Below, in pieces: positions 35,601 through 42,998 of a stretch of 64,000 bases of DNA. The position numbers and the translations under genes are program-made. Location of the stretch: NCBI RefSeq assembly GCF_014652575.1, contig NZ_BMZB01000002.1, positions 265,464 to 329,463 on the forward strand, in the 5' to 3' direction. This DNA is from Asticcacaulis endophyticus. Its GTDB lineage: Bacteria; Pseudomonadota; Alphaproteobacteria; Caulobacterales; Caulobacteraceae. How positions within the stretch are numbered: position 1 is the first letter of the stretch; each line of letters begins with the position of its first letter. The notes beneath the pieces are model-generated. The model saw only the letters and a program-made list of their open reading frames with translations. It made no database searches and was not told where the DNA came from.

Positions 35601-35718
35601 TACCGGCTGGGTGGCGGGCATGAAAAAGCGTCTGCGCGATAAGGCGGCGACGCCTCTGCCGGGCGCAGGCAGCCAGAGAACGGCGGCAAATCAGGCCCCG
35701 GCTGCGCCCAAAGCGTAA
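32668..35718 (+). CDS. Large TPR-containing membrane protein of the flagellar operon
   Basis: About 1016 residues. An N-terminal membrane segment (about 35-55) leads to several beta-rich AMIN-like segments (about 70-420). A long alpha-helical tetratricopeptide region (about 430-985) includes LGQGRYRQALETLKSSG and FEGLGDKNRALKMYDAIA, and a Pro/Ala tail ends it. The function is unknown; position after motE suggests a role in envelope or flagellar assembly. ATG 32668 is chosen over GTG 32656 and TTG 32659. No clear SD is visible. Confidence 0.8.
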   Translation: MTRFLLSASPFEASAKDDDRDDTGVKAPVVSLRAALKTTAAVVFLSGFGVTSIALATPAVKAGIASAMASKAQIDIRVGRNDSAGRIEIYGSTGSRASVRRDNGQVVVRLPGNLRPDIGDLSANPPEGVRSVSLRQDSRATELLITLKDGVESHFGRADGAVFVQIDLPKSQVLPTRGEASITLQELERKVGVAPTADETVQVQAAAIDGGVDLSFPFTAPVGASVFRRGESVWIVFDKDAELKLPATLRDGKLITAAAFARNDGFTALRLTAPAGAVTASVENGTWRVRVGGRSINTEQVSEVSVARDDTTGASALAVNMAGAGRVAWIRDPAIGDRMAVITARGPVKRLMSERTTPQAALGTTAQGLVVERMSPDVTVDVSGDIVTISRPKGLSLSAPAQWARAEDETIKTLEYKAAAFPSLMDEENWSKLPTGGPMSGFLSRYNQLQQQAADEADKGIGATTGARLSLARFLIGQGLNFEAIGVLDLLGKQTPAVLGDPQFRGLRVMAKIMAGRYRDARVDLDSTALTSDPAADLWRGYVAVQEGHFAEARQSFKDGAGALDVFPATWRTRFAAANAYAAYQTNDLTAAKDIITYAVSQNAPPLETLEAQLVQAQIFEGLGDKNRALKMYDAIARAPVGRIAMPAQMRAARLNLALGRSKSDDTLDKLNGLRYRWRGDDAELELLSTIGDIYLGQGRYRQALETLKSSGQQFAGRPDALPIQAKLNTAFRGLFLDGQADGLQPVEALGLFYDFRDLTPIGADGDEMVRRLARRLMDVDLLDQAADLLQYQIDNRLQGVAKASVASDVAAIQLMNRQPEKALQALWKTRTSLLPKPVMAERRILEARALTELGRTEHALEVLGPDNSGDAMDIRADIAWRDKDWAKAGAILEKRLGDRWKRDGALSLDDESRLIRAGVAYSLMSDQRSLSRLADRFGKFAEGAQSPEAVHVALAGMDNGPINAQDFAVAASKADSFTGWVAGMKKRLRDKAATPLPGAGSQRTAANQAPAAPKA

Positions 35719-35827
35719 TCTTTGCACATATCGGACGGGCTCTGACGCGAGATAGAGACCGAAAACCGCTTACACTTTGCATCAGATCACTTTAGACTCA
35801 CAGCCTGTTTTTCAGGGAGAGATCGGT

Positions 35828-36727
35828 ATGAATGTGTTCAATATGTCTAAAGGGGGCTCCGGTTCCGGTGCGGGTGGACCGCGCAAGGTCAATATGAATA
35901 TCGTCCTGATCGGGGCGGCGGCGGTGCTGGCTCTGATGGGGCTGGCCTCATGCGGGCAGACCATTCAACCGGGCAATGTCGGGGTGAAAATTCGCACCCT
36001 TGGGCCAAGTGCGGGGGTTGATCCGGTGCCGCTGAGATCGGGCTGGCACATCAACCTGCCGGGCGAGCGCATAGCCGAGTTTCCGGTCATTCAGCGCACC
36101 TACACCTACACGCGTGAGTCTGATGAACGCGGGCCGGAAAACGAAGAAGTCGCGTTCTCGGATAATAATGCCCTGCCGATGACAGCGGACGTACAACTTG
36201 TCATGCGTATCGACCCGGCTAAGGCGCCAGCGCTCTATACCCGCTATCGCCTGAGCTTCGATCAGATGTTCGAAGGCCCGATCCGTAACGATGTCCGTTC
36301 AGCCATCGCGGCTGAAACCGAACTGGTCAGCGTGGAGTTCCTGTACCGCGGCGGCCGTCAGCAGGTGATCCAAAAGGCCCTGGCCCGCGTCAACCGCAAA
36401 TGGGAGCCGCAAGGCGTCAACGTCAGCCAACTCGACTGGATCGGCACCATCCGCTATCCGCAGGTGATCCTCGATTCCATTCAGGCCAAGACTAAGGCTG
36501 ATGCCGATGCCTCTGCCGCGACCGCACAAGTGGCGGTGTCCAAGGCCCAGGCCGATGCCAAGATCGAAGAAGCCCGCGGTCAGGCCGAGGCTAACCGGCT
36601 GATCGCCCAGTCTATCGCCGCCAGCCCCGGTGTCGTGCAATTACGCGCCATTGAAAAGTGGGACGGCAAGCTGCCGCAGGTTACCGGATCGGCCACGCCG
36701 TTTATCAACCTGAAAAACGCCGAATAG
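35828..36727 (+). CDS. SPFH/Band 7 (prohibitin-like) membrane protein
   Basis: 299 residues with an N-terminal membrane segment (about 22-42, ending LASCGQTI), an SPFH domain (IQPGNVGVKI, RSGWHINLPGERIAEFPVIQRTY, FEGPIRNDVRSAIA) and an Ala/Glu-rich coiled coil (about 225-275) containing AKIEEARGQAEANRLIAQS. The family scaffolds membrane microdomains and proteases. ATG 35828 has GGGAGAG upstream; the frame opens earlier at 35777 without support. A strong terminator follows. Confidence 0.87.
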   Translation: MNVFNMSKGGSGSGAGGPRKVNMNIVLIGAAAVLALMGLASCGQTIQPGNVGVKIRTLGPSAGVDPVPLRSGWHINLPGERIAEFPVIQRTYTYTRESDERGPENEEVAFSDNNALPMTADVQLVMRIDPAKAPALYTRYRLSFDQMFEGPIRNDVRSAIAAETELVSVEFLYRGGRQQVIQKALARVNRKWEPQGVNVSQLDWIGTIRYPQVILDSIQAKTKADADASAATAQVAVSKAQADAKIEEARGQAEANRLIAQSIAASPGVVQLRAIEKWDGKLPQVTGSATPFINLKNAE

Positions 36728-36750
36728 ACACGGGCAACCGTAGCAAGCCA

Positions 36751-36784
36751 AAGGGGGAAGGGCGCAAGCTCTTCTCCTTTTTTA
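36751..36784 (+). terminator. Rho-independent terminator after SPFH gene
   Basis: A 13-bp stem with three G-T pairs (AAGGGGGAAGGGC with GCTCTTCTCCTTT) closes a GCAA tetraloop and runs into TTTT. It ends the rightward unit 24 bases after the SPFH stop. Confidence 0.88.
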
Positions 36785-36852
36785 GGGATGGCCGTTGCCA
36801 ATAGCTTAGGTTTCGGGCTTAAACTAAATCCGGGTCTGGGAATAATACGATC

Positions 36853-37368
36853 ATGGCAGCAGTTTTAGCCGGTGTGGGCAGTCTCATCGCGGTCAGCGGT
36901 CTGGAATTTGCCGCCCATATGTCGCACACGCCGTACTGGCAAATCCCTTTCATTACCTCCATTGCACTGGTCATGGGCTTGCCGAAGGTTGAGGCCGCTC
37001 AACCGCGTGCTCTGATCGGAGGCCATGTGGTGTGTGCGCTGGTCGGATATGGGTTGCTGTGGCTGTTCGGATCGTCGCCGTGGGTCGCTGCCGTGGGTGT
37101 CGGGCTGGCGGTGTTTGTAACGCTTCGGCTAAAGGTGTTTCATCCGCCCGCAGCGGTGAACCCGTTTTTGATTGTCAATGAAAGCCTTCCGATTGAGTTT
37201 CTGTTTTCGACCATTCTCGTGGGGGCGGTGCTGCTGGCGGGCTTTGCCTTTGTCTGGTCGCGTCTGAGCTGGTTTGTCGAACGGCGCATGCCTGCGACCG
37301 TCACCGAAGGGGCGGGCGTATGGCGCGCGCGGCTAAACGCATTGCTGAAACGCAAGGTGGCTGAGTGA
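36853..37368 (+). CDS. HPP family integral membrane protein
   Basis: 171 residues with four hydrophobic segments. The signature FHPPAAVNP near residue 96 (HPP motif) and the early PFITSIALVMGLP identify the HPP family, some members of which move nitrite in plastids and cyanobacteria. Its substrate here is unknown. It stands alone between a terminator and the next membrane-protein gene. Confidence 0.8.
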   Translation: MAAVLAGVGSLIAVSGLEFAAHMSHTPYWQIPFITSIALVMGLPKVEAAQPRALIGGHVVCALVGYGLLWLFGSSPWVAAVGVGLAVFVTLRLKVFHPPAAVNPFLIVNESLPIEFLFSTILVGAVLLAGFAFVWSRLSWFVERRMPATVTEGAGVWRARLNALLKRKVAE

Positions 37369-37455
37369 ACCTTTTGGCCTGAGCTTGACTTTACCTGTGC
37401 TTGTCTTGGAAGTCGCCATAGGATACCGTTTCAGTCCAATTGCGGGAGGGATGCC

Positions 37456-38373
37456 ATGAAACTGTCGATCGATTTTGCCTTTGCGGGCTTTGAGATTATC
37501 AAGAAAAACCCGGTGGCAGTGCTGCTGTGGGGCGTCGTCTATACGGTGGTTAGTCTGGCCGCGACGGTGCTTATGGTTCTGACCGGCGGGACATCGCTGG
37601 CGGCTTTGCAAAGCTATGAACAGTCACCGCCCTCAGACCCCACCGCCGTCTTCGGGCAATTGGCGGCGGTGCTGCCGTCGGCCCTGCTGGCGGGGCTTAT
37701 CGGTCTGGTGGTCTCAGCCGTCATTCAGTGCGCCGTCTACCGCACCGTGTTGCAGCCCTCCGCGAAGGGCTTTGGCTATATGCAGTTGGGTAGCCACGAA
37801 CTGCGTCAGATTGTTGCGACCATCCTGTGGTATCTGGCGTTTTTCCTGTTCTACCTGTTGTTTTTGGTTGCCGCTATGATCCCGTTAGTGCTTGCCAGTT
37901 TGGTAACGCGGGCCAGTGGCGTTCTGGGCGGTATCCTGATCTTTATTGTCGCCATCGCGGCTGTGGTTGCGTTTATCTATATCCTCAGCCGCTGGTCGCT
38001 GGCGCTGGTGCAAAGTTTTGATGAGCGTAAAATCAATCTATTGGGCAGCTTCAAACTGACCAAAGGGAGCGGCTGGACGCTGTTGGGCGGCTATGTCCTG
38101 CTGACCATTGTGGTGATCATGATCGCCGCCGTGGTGTTCGGGGTTTTGTTTGGCGTGGCGCTGGCTATGGGCATTGGATTTTCCGAAGCTGCTCAGCAAT
38201 TTATGCAGCCGGATATGTCGTCGCTTTCGGCGCTGTTCGGCGGTATCTACGGCGTTCAGATCGTCATCAGCGGCCTGTTGTCCGGTATTGGCTATGCGCT
38301 GTTCTACGGGGCCACGGCGGCGGCTTATCAGGTTTTAAGCACCAAAGGCACCAATGCGGCGGATGTGTTTTAA
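37456..38373 (+). CDS. Multi-pass membrane protein, unknown function
   Basis: 305 residues with about six hydrophobic segments. The layout (FAFAGFEIIKKNPVAVLLWG at the start, the amphipathic SRWSLALVQSFDERKINLLGSF before the later segments) resembles the glycerophosphodiesterase-membrane-domain or YciC-like families, but I cannot name it. ATG 37456 follows GGGAGGG. Its stop overlaps the fliP stop by 4 bases in convergent orientation. Confidence 0.75.
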   Translation: MKLSIDFAFAGFEIIKKNPVAVLLWGVVYTVVSLAATVLMVLTGGTSLAALQSYEQSPPSDPTAVFGQLAAVLPSALLAGLIGLVVSAVIQCAVYRTVLQPSAKGFGYMQLGSHELRQIVATILWYLAFFLFYLLFLVAAMIPLVLASLVTRASGVLGGILIFIVAIAAVVAFIYILSRWSLALVQSFDERKINLLGSFKLTKGSGWTLLGGYVLLTIVVIMIAAVVFGVLFGVALAMGIGFSEAAQQFMQPDMSSLSALFGGIYGVQIVISGLLSGIGYALFYGATAAAYQVLSTKGTNAADVF

Positions 38374-39185
38374 CCCGTCCCCGTGCCCTTTTGAAAACTT
38401 TCGACCAGTGAGCCGGCGACTAGATTCCAGCCATCGACCAGCACAAAGAAAATCAGCTTGAACGGCAGAGACACCACGACCGGCGGCAGCATCATCATAC
38501 CCATACTCATCAGCACCGACGCGACCACCAGATCGATCACCAGAAACGGCACAAACAGCAAAAAGCCGATTTCAAACGCCTTTTTCAGCTCTGAGATCAT
38601 AAAGGCCGGGGTGATGACGGTGATCGGCAGATCGATGGCTTCCTGCGGACGCTCCACCTTGGACAGGCGCACAAACAGGGCCAGATCCTTTTCATCGACC
38701 TGAGACAGCATAAAGCGTTTGGCGGGTTCGGACGCGGCATCAAAGGCTTGGGGGAGTTCCATTTCCTGATCCATCAGCGGACGAATACCGGCCTGATAGG
38801 CTTCCTGATAGGTCGGGGCCATGACGATGGCCGACAGGAACAGTGACAGGGAAATGATCACCGCATTGGGCGGGCTTTGTTGCAGACCAAGGGCTGTCCG
38901 CAGCAGCGACAGCACTACTACAATACGAATAAACGACGTCGTCATGACCACGATCGATGGCGCCAAGGACAACACGGTCAGCAGACCGATCATCTGCACG
39001 ATGCGCGAGCTTAAGCCCCCGCCGGTGCCGAGGTCGAGATTGATCGATTGCGCCAGTACCTGGGTCGGCATGATCATCATCGCAAAGCCTATGATGAATC
39101 CCGCCAGCAACAACCCGTAGGTGGCCCATGTCGGCAGCGGTTTTTTAGGTTTACACGCTATGGATGGCGTGACGGATTTGGCCAT
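38370..39185 (-). CDS. fliP: Flagellar export apparatus protein FliP
   Basis: 271 residues. It has a cleavable-type N-terminus, VVMTTSFIRIVVVLSLLRTALG, the central LSLFLSAIVMAP, and the signature LVIDLVVASVLMSMGMMMLPP. FliP is the core of the type III export gate with FliQ and FliR. Its ATG overlaps the fliO stop by one base (TAATG), indicating coupling. Confidence 0.96.
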   Translation of the reverse strand: MAKSVTPSIACKPKKPLPTWATYGLLLAGFIIGFAMMIMPTQVLAQSINLDLGTGGGLSSRIVQMIGLLTVLSLAPSIVVMTTSFIRIVVVLSLLRTALGLQQSPPNAVIISLSLFLSAIVMAPTYQEAYQAGIRPLMDQEMELPQAFDAASEPAKRFMLSQVDEKDLALFVRLSKVERPQEAIDLPITVITPAFMISELKKAFEIGFLLFVPFLVIDLVVASVLMSMGMMMLPPVVVSLPFKLIFFVLVDGWNLVAGSLVESFQKGTGTG

Positions 39186-39535
39186 TACAGATCCTTATCC
39201 GACAGGGGGCGGGTGCGCAGAGCGGGCCTTGCGGCGGTTGTTGGCTCAGGCGGTAATTTCGGCTTGGGTTTTGGCAACTGGCGCGGTTCGATCAGTTCCT
39301 TGCCTTCGCCCAGCAGCAGCAGGCGTTCTTCGTCGTCCAGCCGCACCAGCACCAAACGTCGCGCCGGATCGAGCACAAGGGTTTCGACGACTTGCATCCG
39401 CTTTTGCCCGCGCGGGGCCGTCAGGCGCGCCATCAGTTGCGGCGCATAGCGGCGCAGTATGAAGGCCAGACCTAGAATAAGGCCCAACACTGTCATCAGC
39501 GCAAACACCGCCCTCAGCACGCCGACAAGATCCAT
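39185..39535 (-). CDS. fliO: Flagellar biosynthetic protein FliO
   Basis: 116 residues: one membrane segment (about 5-27), then the FliO core GQKRMQVVETLVLDPARRLVLVRLDDEERLLLLGEG and a Pro/Lys-rich tail. It assists assembly of FliP. ATG 39535 has GGGAGC about 5 bases upstream; an earlier in-frame start at 39553 overlaps that SD and is rejected. Confidence 0.9.
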   Translation of the reverse strand: MDLVGVLRAVFALMTVLGLILGLAFILRRYAPQLMARLTAPRGQKRMQVVETLVLDPARRLVLVRLDDEERLLLLGEGKELIEPRQLPKPKPKLPPEPTTAARPALRTRPLSDKDL

Positions 39536-39579
39536 AGACGCTCCCAAACCCACACACGATTAGCCATGCCCGGCTGGGG

Positions 39580-39594
39580 TTAACAAGCGGTTAT
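39580..39594. promoter_or_regulatory. CtrA-like box between fliO and flgB
   Basis: TTAA-N7-TTAT (TTAACAAGCGGTTAT) is one base from the CtrA consensus TTAA-N7-TTAA. A further GTTAACCA lies at about 39607-39614. The site sits in the divergent fliO/flgB promoter gap and is upstream of both class II flagellar units. Confidence 0.6.
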
Positions 39595-39699
39595 CGTAAA
39601 GGCGTTGTTAACCAAAAACTGGGCATAATTTGCTTAGCTGTCTTGTCCTATAGGATGAGTCGGCGTCAGGTGGTTAATCTTTGTAAAGGTACAGCCTCA

Positions 39700-40107
39700 A
39701 TGGATCTGAATAAGATCGGCATCTTTTCAGCCCTGAAAACCCAGATGGGCTGGCTGGGGCAGCGCCAGAAAGTGGTGGCCCAGAACGTCGCCAATGCCTC
39801 GACGCCCGGTTTCAAGCCGCGCGATCTGCGGCCGCAGGATTTTGCCGCCGCCATGAAGGGGCAGGCGTCGGGAGAGCTTAAGATGGCTGCCACGCGCGCG
39901 GGGCACATTGCGCCGGCGGGCGGACTGGCCAATGCGGCCAAGGCTGTGGTAGCGCCGGATTCAGAAACGACGCTGGATGGCAATTCGGTGGTGGTTGAGG
40001 AGCAGATGCTCAAAATGGCCGAAAGCCGGATGCAGTACGATGCGGCCATCGGCTTTTATCAGAAATCGCTGGCCATGCTGCGGCTTGCGTCAACCAGACC
40101 GAGATAA
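39700..40107 (+). CDS. flgB: Flagellar proximal rod protein FlgB
   Basis: 135 residues starting MDLNKIGIFSALKTQMGWLG, with QKVVAQNVANASTPGFKPRDL and the C-terminal QMLKMAESRMQYDAAIGFYQKSL, both FlgB signatures. The frame is open from 39643, but conservation and AAAGG upstream support ATG 39700. First gene of flgB-flgC-fliE. Confidence 0.95.
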   Translation: MDLNKIGIFSALKTQMGWLGQRQKVVAQNVANASTPGFKPRDLRPQDFAAAMKGQASGELKMAATRAGHIAPAGGLANAAKAVVAPDSETTLDGNSVVVEEQMLKMAESRMQYDAAIGFYQKSLAMLRLASTRPR

Positions 40108-40117
40108 GGAATAGCCC

Positions 40118-40555
40118 ATGCCTACGATCAAATCTCAGCGCGGTGAAAACCTGGTTCAGAACTCGGCTATGGTCGCGGCGGCTTCTGCCCTTAAGGCCCA
40201 GCAGGCGCGGATGCGCATCATCGCGGAAAACATTGCCAATGCCCAATCGACCGCCAAAACCCCCGGCGGCGATCCGTACCGCCGTCAGGTGCCGGTGTTT
40301 CAGGCCGCCCCCATCGACGGCACAACCGGCGTGAGACTGGCGCAGGTCAAGCCGGACATGAGCGATTTTAGCGTGGAATATGACCCGTCTCATCCGGCGG
40401 CTGATGCCAAAGGCTATGTCAAACGCCCCAACGTCAATTCGCTGATTGAAACCATGGACATGCGCGAAGCCCAGCGTGCCTATGAAGCCAACCTTAACGT
40501 CATCGATACCGCGCGCGCCATGCAGCAGCGCACGATCGATATCTTAAAGAGATAG
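40118..40555 (+). CDS. flgC: Flagellar proximal rod protein FlgC
   Basis: 145 residues. SALKAQQARMRIIAENIANAQSTAKTPGGDPYRRQ is the N-terminal rod motif, and RPNVNSLIETMDMREAQRAYEANLNVI the C-terminal one. It lies 10 bases after flgB and 9 before fliE. Confidence 0.96.
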   Translation: MPTIKSQRGENLVQNSAMVAAASALKAQQARMRIIAENIANAQSTAKTPGGDPYRRQVPVFQAAPIDGTTGVRLAQVKPDMSDFSVEYDPSHPAADAKGYVKRPNVNSLIETMDMREAQRAYEANLNVIDTARAMQQRTIDILKR

Positions 40556-40564
40556 GGTAGATAG

Positions 40565-40879
40565 ATGAACCCGATCCTCGCGGCCAAGGCCTATGGTGCG
40601 GCCCAAAGTCAGTTCAATAAAATCTCCGGCGGTGAAGAAACGGGCGGCACGCCGGATATCGGCTCCAAGTTCTCAAGCCTGTTGCAAAACACCGTGCAGC
40701 AGACCTATGCCTCGACCGCCAATGCCGAAAACCAGATCGCTTTGCAGGCGCAGGGCAAGACCGAACTGATTGATGCGGTCACCGCCATTTCGAGCGCCGA
40801 GGCGTCATTAGAGACAGTCATAGCCGTCAGAGACCAAGTGATAGCGGCGTATCAAGAAATCATGCGGATGCCGATTTAA
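40565..40879 (+). CDS. fliE: Flagellar hook-basal body protein FliE
   Basis: 104 residues. The C-terminus (DAVTAISSAEASLETVIAVRDQVIAAYQEIMRMPI) is the FliE signature. FliE joins the MS ring and export gate to the rod. In related genomes fliQ is expected next; here a 1-kb islet intervenes. Confidence 0.94.
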   Translation: MNPILAAKAYGAAQSQFNKISGGEETGGTPDIGSKFSSLLQNTVQQTYASTANAENQIALQAQGKTELIDAVTAISSAEASLETVIAVRDQVIAAYQEIMRMPI

Positions 40880-40909
40880 AAATCGTTATCCTTGGGCATC
40901 TAATACGCA

Positions 40910-41080
40910 GTCGTCGCTAGCGGGTATTCAGTATACCCGCGTCGCTAGCCGGCTATTATCTGCCTCAAGGCTGACGATTTTTGGGTCGATGGAATTAAGA
41001 TGGCGCTTCACTTATACCTGCCCCGGCGTGCCGGGGACCGCACGAATGGCCACAGGCCATGAGATGTGGTGGTGGGGGCT
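40910..41080. repeat. Compound dispersed repeat, copy 1 (with type B REP-like element)
   Basis: Begins with a hairpin (GTCGCTAGCGGGTAT / ATACCCGCGTCGCTAGC), then CTGCCTCAAGGCTGACGATTTTT and GGAATTAAG, and ends in a type B element (CCCGGCGTGCCGGGG, CCGCACGAA, GAGATGTGGTGGTGGGGGCT). The same series occurs at 47035-47220. No gene lies in this gap. Confidence 0.75.
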
Positions 41081-41090
41081 AATGATGGTA

Positions 41091-41579
41091 TTACCTGCAT
41101 CCCGGTTTAGGCGTGGCGCCTGTTCCGTCAGGGAGACGTTCAACGGGCCATTGTTTTTCTAAGCGAGTGATCATCTTATCAGCAAATTGTTCAGTTTCAG
41201 TGTGGTTTTTACCCCCTGCGAAACCTATCGCTATCTGATAGCCCGGAAGGCTAATATTGCTGGCAGTAAGGCCTAACTCGTTTTTTCCGTGTACCTCAAA
41301 ATGTACCGGAGGCGAGCCGTCGGCGCGCTTTGCATATTTAGAGTCTATAATTTTCAAATCGCGCCGCACGTCTTCGCTGTAATCTTGAAATTTCATGTTC
41401 TCGTCAGAAGCTATAAGCTTAAGTTCCTCCTTTAACTGGTATATCCCTTCTTTATTCTGTGCGCAAAGATGCGTGGTTATAGACGGGTCTTCAATCCCTT
41501 CGCTGCAGCCTTGCAAGGGTAGAAAAATGAGAGTTGCCGCAAAGAGGCTTTTGATAATCTTGCTTGATAAATAGCCCAT
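41091..41579 (-). CDS. Putative lipoprotein in fliE-fliQ islet
   Basis: 162 residues with a lipoprotein signal (SLFAATLIFLPLQGC, lipobox LQGC). The mature part is mixed alpha/beta with no family I recognise. A GTG at 41588 is an alternative start. It is AT-richer than the flagellar genes, runs against them, and lies between fliE and fliQ, which suggests acquisition. Confidence 0.7.
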   Translation of the reverse strand: MGYLSSKIIKSLFAATLIFLPLQGCSEGIEDPSITTHLCAQNKEGIYQLKEELKLIASDENMKFQDYSEDVRRDLKIIDSKYAKRADGSPPVHFEVHGKNELGLTASNISLPGYQIAIGFAGGKNHTETEQFADKMITRLEKQWPVERLPDGTGATPKPGCR

Positions 41580-41872
41580 TGTCCGCACCCCGCACTGCGC
41601 AAATTCTGTTCCATTACATTAACCTGAGATTTGTTTTGGCTGTCAATCACCTGCGCTGACGCTGTAATTTTAGAAGCTAATATCTTGAGGCTCATGGCGC
41701 AGAACCTGGCATAGATAAGGCTACTAATCACCAAGGCCAAACTCCCGAATAAGCTGATCTGAATCGCAAATACAAGCTTCAGGTTTTTCGTCGCGTAGGC
41801 TTTGAGAATCGCGCTAACCTTTAATGTGAAATTAACCCTCCGGGGTGCATTTTCTGCCCGGTGACCCGGCAT
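41477..41872 (-). CDS. Possible small membrane protein overlapping the lipoprotein gene
   Basis: Up to 132 residues. A membrane segment (LKLVFAIQISLFGSLALVISSLIYA) is followed by an alpha-helical stretch (MSLKILASKITASAQVIDSQ). The frame runs about 103 bases into the lipoprotein gene, which is long for a natural overlap, so either the true end is earlier because of a frameshift or the gene is not real. No family recognised. Confidence 0.45.
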   Translation of the reverse strand: MPGHRAENAPRRVNFTLKVSAILKAYATKNLKLVFAIQISLFGSLALVISSLIYARFCAMSLKILASKITASAQVIDSQNKSQVNVMEQNLRSAGCGQWAIYQARLSKASLRQLSFFYPCKAAAKGLKTRL

Positions 41873-41919
41873 CTTATGCCGGCCCACGGGTATATATTAA
41901 GATTTAGGATGAGCGTTTC

Positions 41920-42183
41920 ATGACCGGTGGCGAAGTTTTGGATGTAGGCCGCGATGCGATCTGGCTGACGATTCAGCTCTGTGCGCCGGTGTTGCTGGTC
42001 GGCCTCGTCGTCGGTGTGGTCATCGGTCTGTTTCAGGCCTTGACCCAGATTCAGGAAGCCACCCTGATCTATGCCCCTAAGATTATCGCCATCTTCGCAA
42101 CCCTGCTTTTGGTTCTACCGTTTATGGGCAGCCTGTTGTCGACCTTCATGCGTGAGATTGCGGCCCGTATTGCCGGTATGTGA
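41920..42183 (+). CDS. fliQ: Flagellar export protein FliQ
   Basis: 87 residues with two membrane segments and the signatures VGVVIGLFQALTQIQEATL and PKIIAIFATLLLVLPFM. It is part of the FliPQR export gate. The stop overlaps the fliR ATG (TGATG). Confidence 0.96.
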   Translation: MTGGEVLDVGRDAIWLTIQLCAPVLLVGLVVGVVIGLFQALTQIQEATLIYAPKIIAIFATLLLVLPFMGSLLSTFMREIAARIAGM

Positions 42184-42995
42184 TGGCTTTACCTCTCACC
42201 CCCGCTGATGTGCAGACCGCGACCGAAGTCGTGTCGTTTTTCGGCCCGTCGCAGCAGGTGTGGGCGGCGGGGCTGATTTTCCTGCGCATCGGGGCGGTGG
42301 TCATGCTGCTGCCAGGACTGGGCGATCAGGCGGTGCCGCCGCGGATGCGGCTTGGGTTTTCGCTGATGTTTTCCCTGATGATGCTGCCGATTCTGGGGCC
42401 GCAGATACCGCCCTTGCCGGCCAGCGTCGGTGAAGCCGGCGGTCTGATTATCTTAGAAATGCTGATCGGACTGATGATGGGCTCGCTAATCCGGGTATTT
42501 ATCGCCGCTCTGGCTATAGCCGGGGAAATCCTGTCGTTAAGCACGACCCTGTCGTTTTCCCAGACCGCCAACCCGATGCAGGCCCAGCCGGGCACAAGCC
42601 TTGCGACCTTTCTGGCGCTGCTGGGGCTGGTGCTGATCTATGCCACCGGCCTGCACCACCTGTTCATCGAAGGGATTGTTGATTCCTATCAGATTTTCAC
42701 GCCGGGTAAGGCCCTGATGATCGGGGATGCGGTCACCCTGATGATCCGCACCGTCTCGCAGACCTTTATGGTGGCGATTCAAATTTCCGCCCCCGTCATT
42801 GCCTTTAGCCTGATCTTTAACATCGCCACCGGCTTTGTCGGGCGCATCATGCCGCAGTTTCCGATTTTCTTTGCCTCATCGCCGCTTAGCGTGCTGTTGG
42901 GGTTGAGCGTCTTTGCCATAGGTCTGGGGGTGTCAGGGACTGTGTTCCTTGAGCATTACCGCGACTTTTTGGCCACCTTCATCAGGCGTGGCTAA
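42183..42995 (+). CDS. fliR: Flagellar export protein FliR
   Basis: 270 residues with about six membrane segments; FLRIGAVVMLLPGLGDQAVPPRMRLGFSLM and ISAPVIAFSLIFNIATGFVGRIMPQFPIFF are FliR signatures. ATG 42183 overlaps the fliQ stop by one base; a GTG at 42180 is possible. flhB starts 3 bases after its stop. Confidence 0.95.
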   Translation: MALPLTPADVQTATEVVSFFGPSQQVWAAGLIFLRIGAVVMLLPGLGDQAVPPRMRLGFSLMFSLMMLPILGPQIPPLPASVGEAGGLIILEMLIGLMMGSLIRVFIAALAIAGEILSLSTTLSFSQTANPMQAQPGTSLATFLALLGLVLIYATGLHHLFIEGIVDSYQIFTPGKALMIGDAVTLMIRTVSQTFMVAIQISAPVIAFSLIFNIATGFVGRIMPQFPIFFASSPLSVLLGLSVFAIGLGVSGTVFLEHYRDFLATFIRRG

Positions 42996-42998
42996 GCC

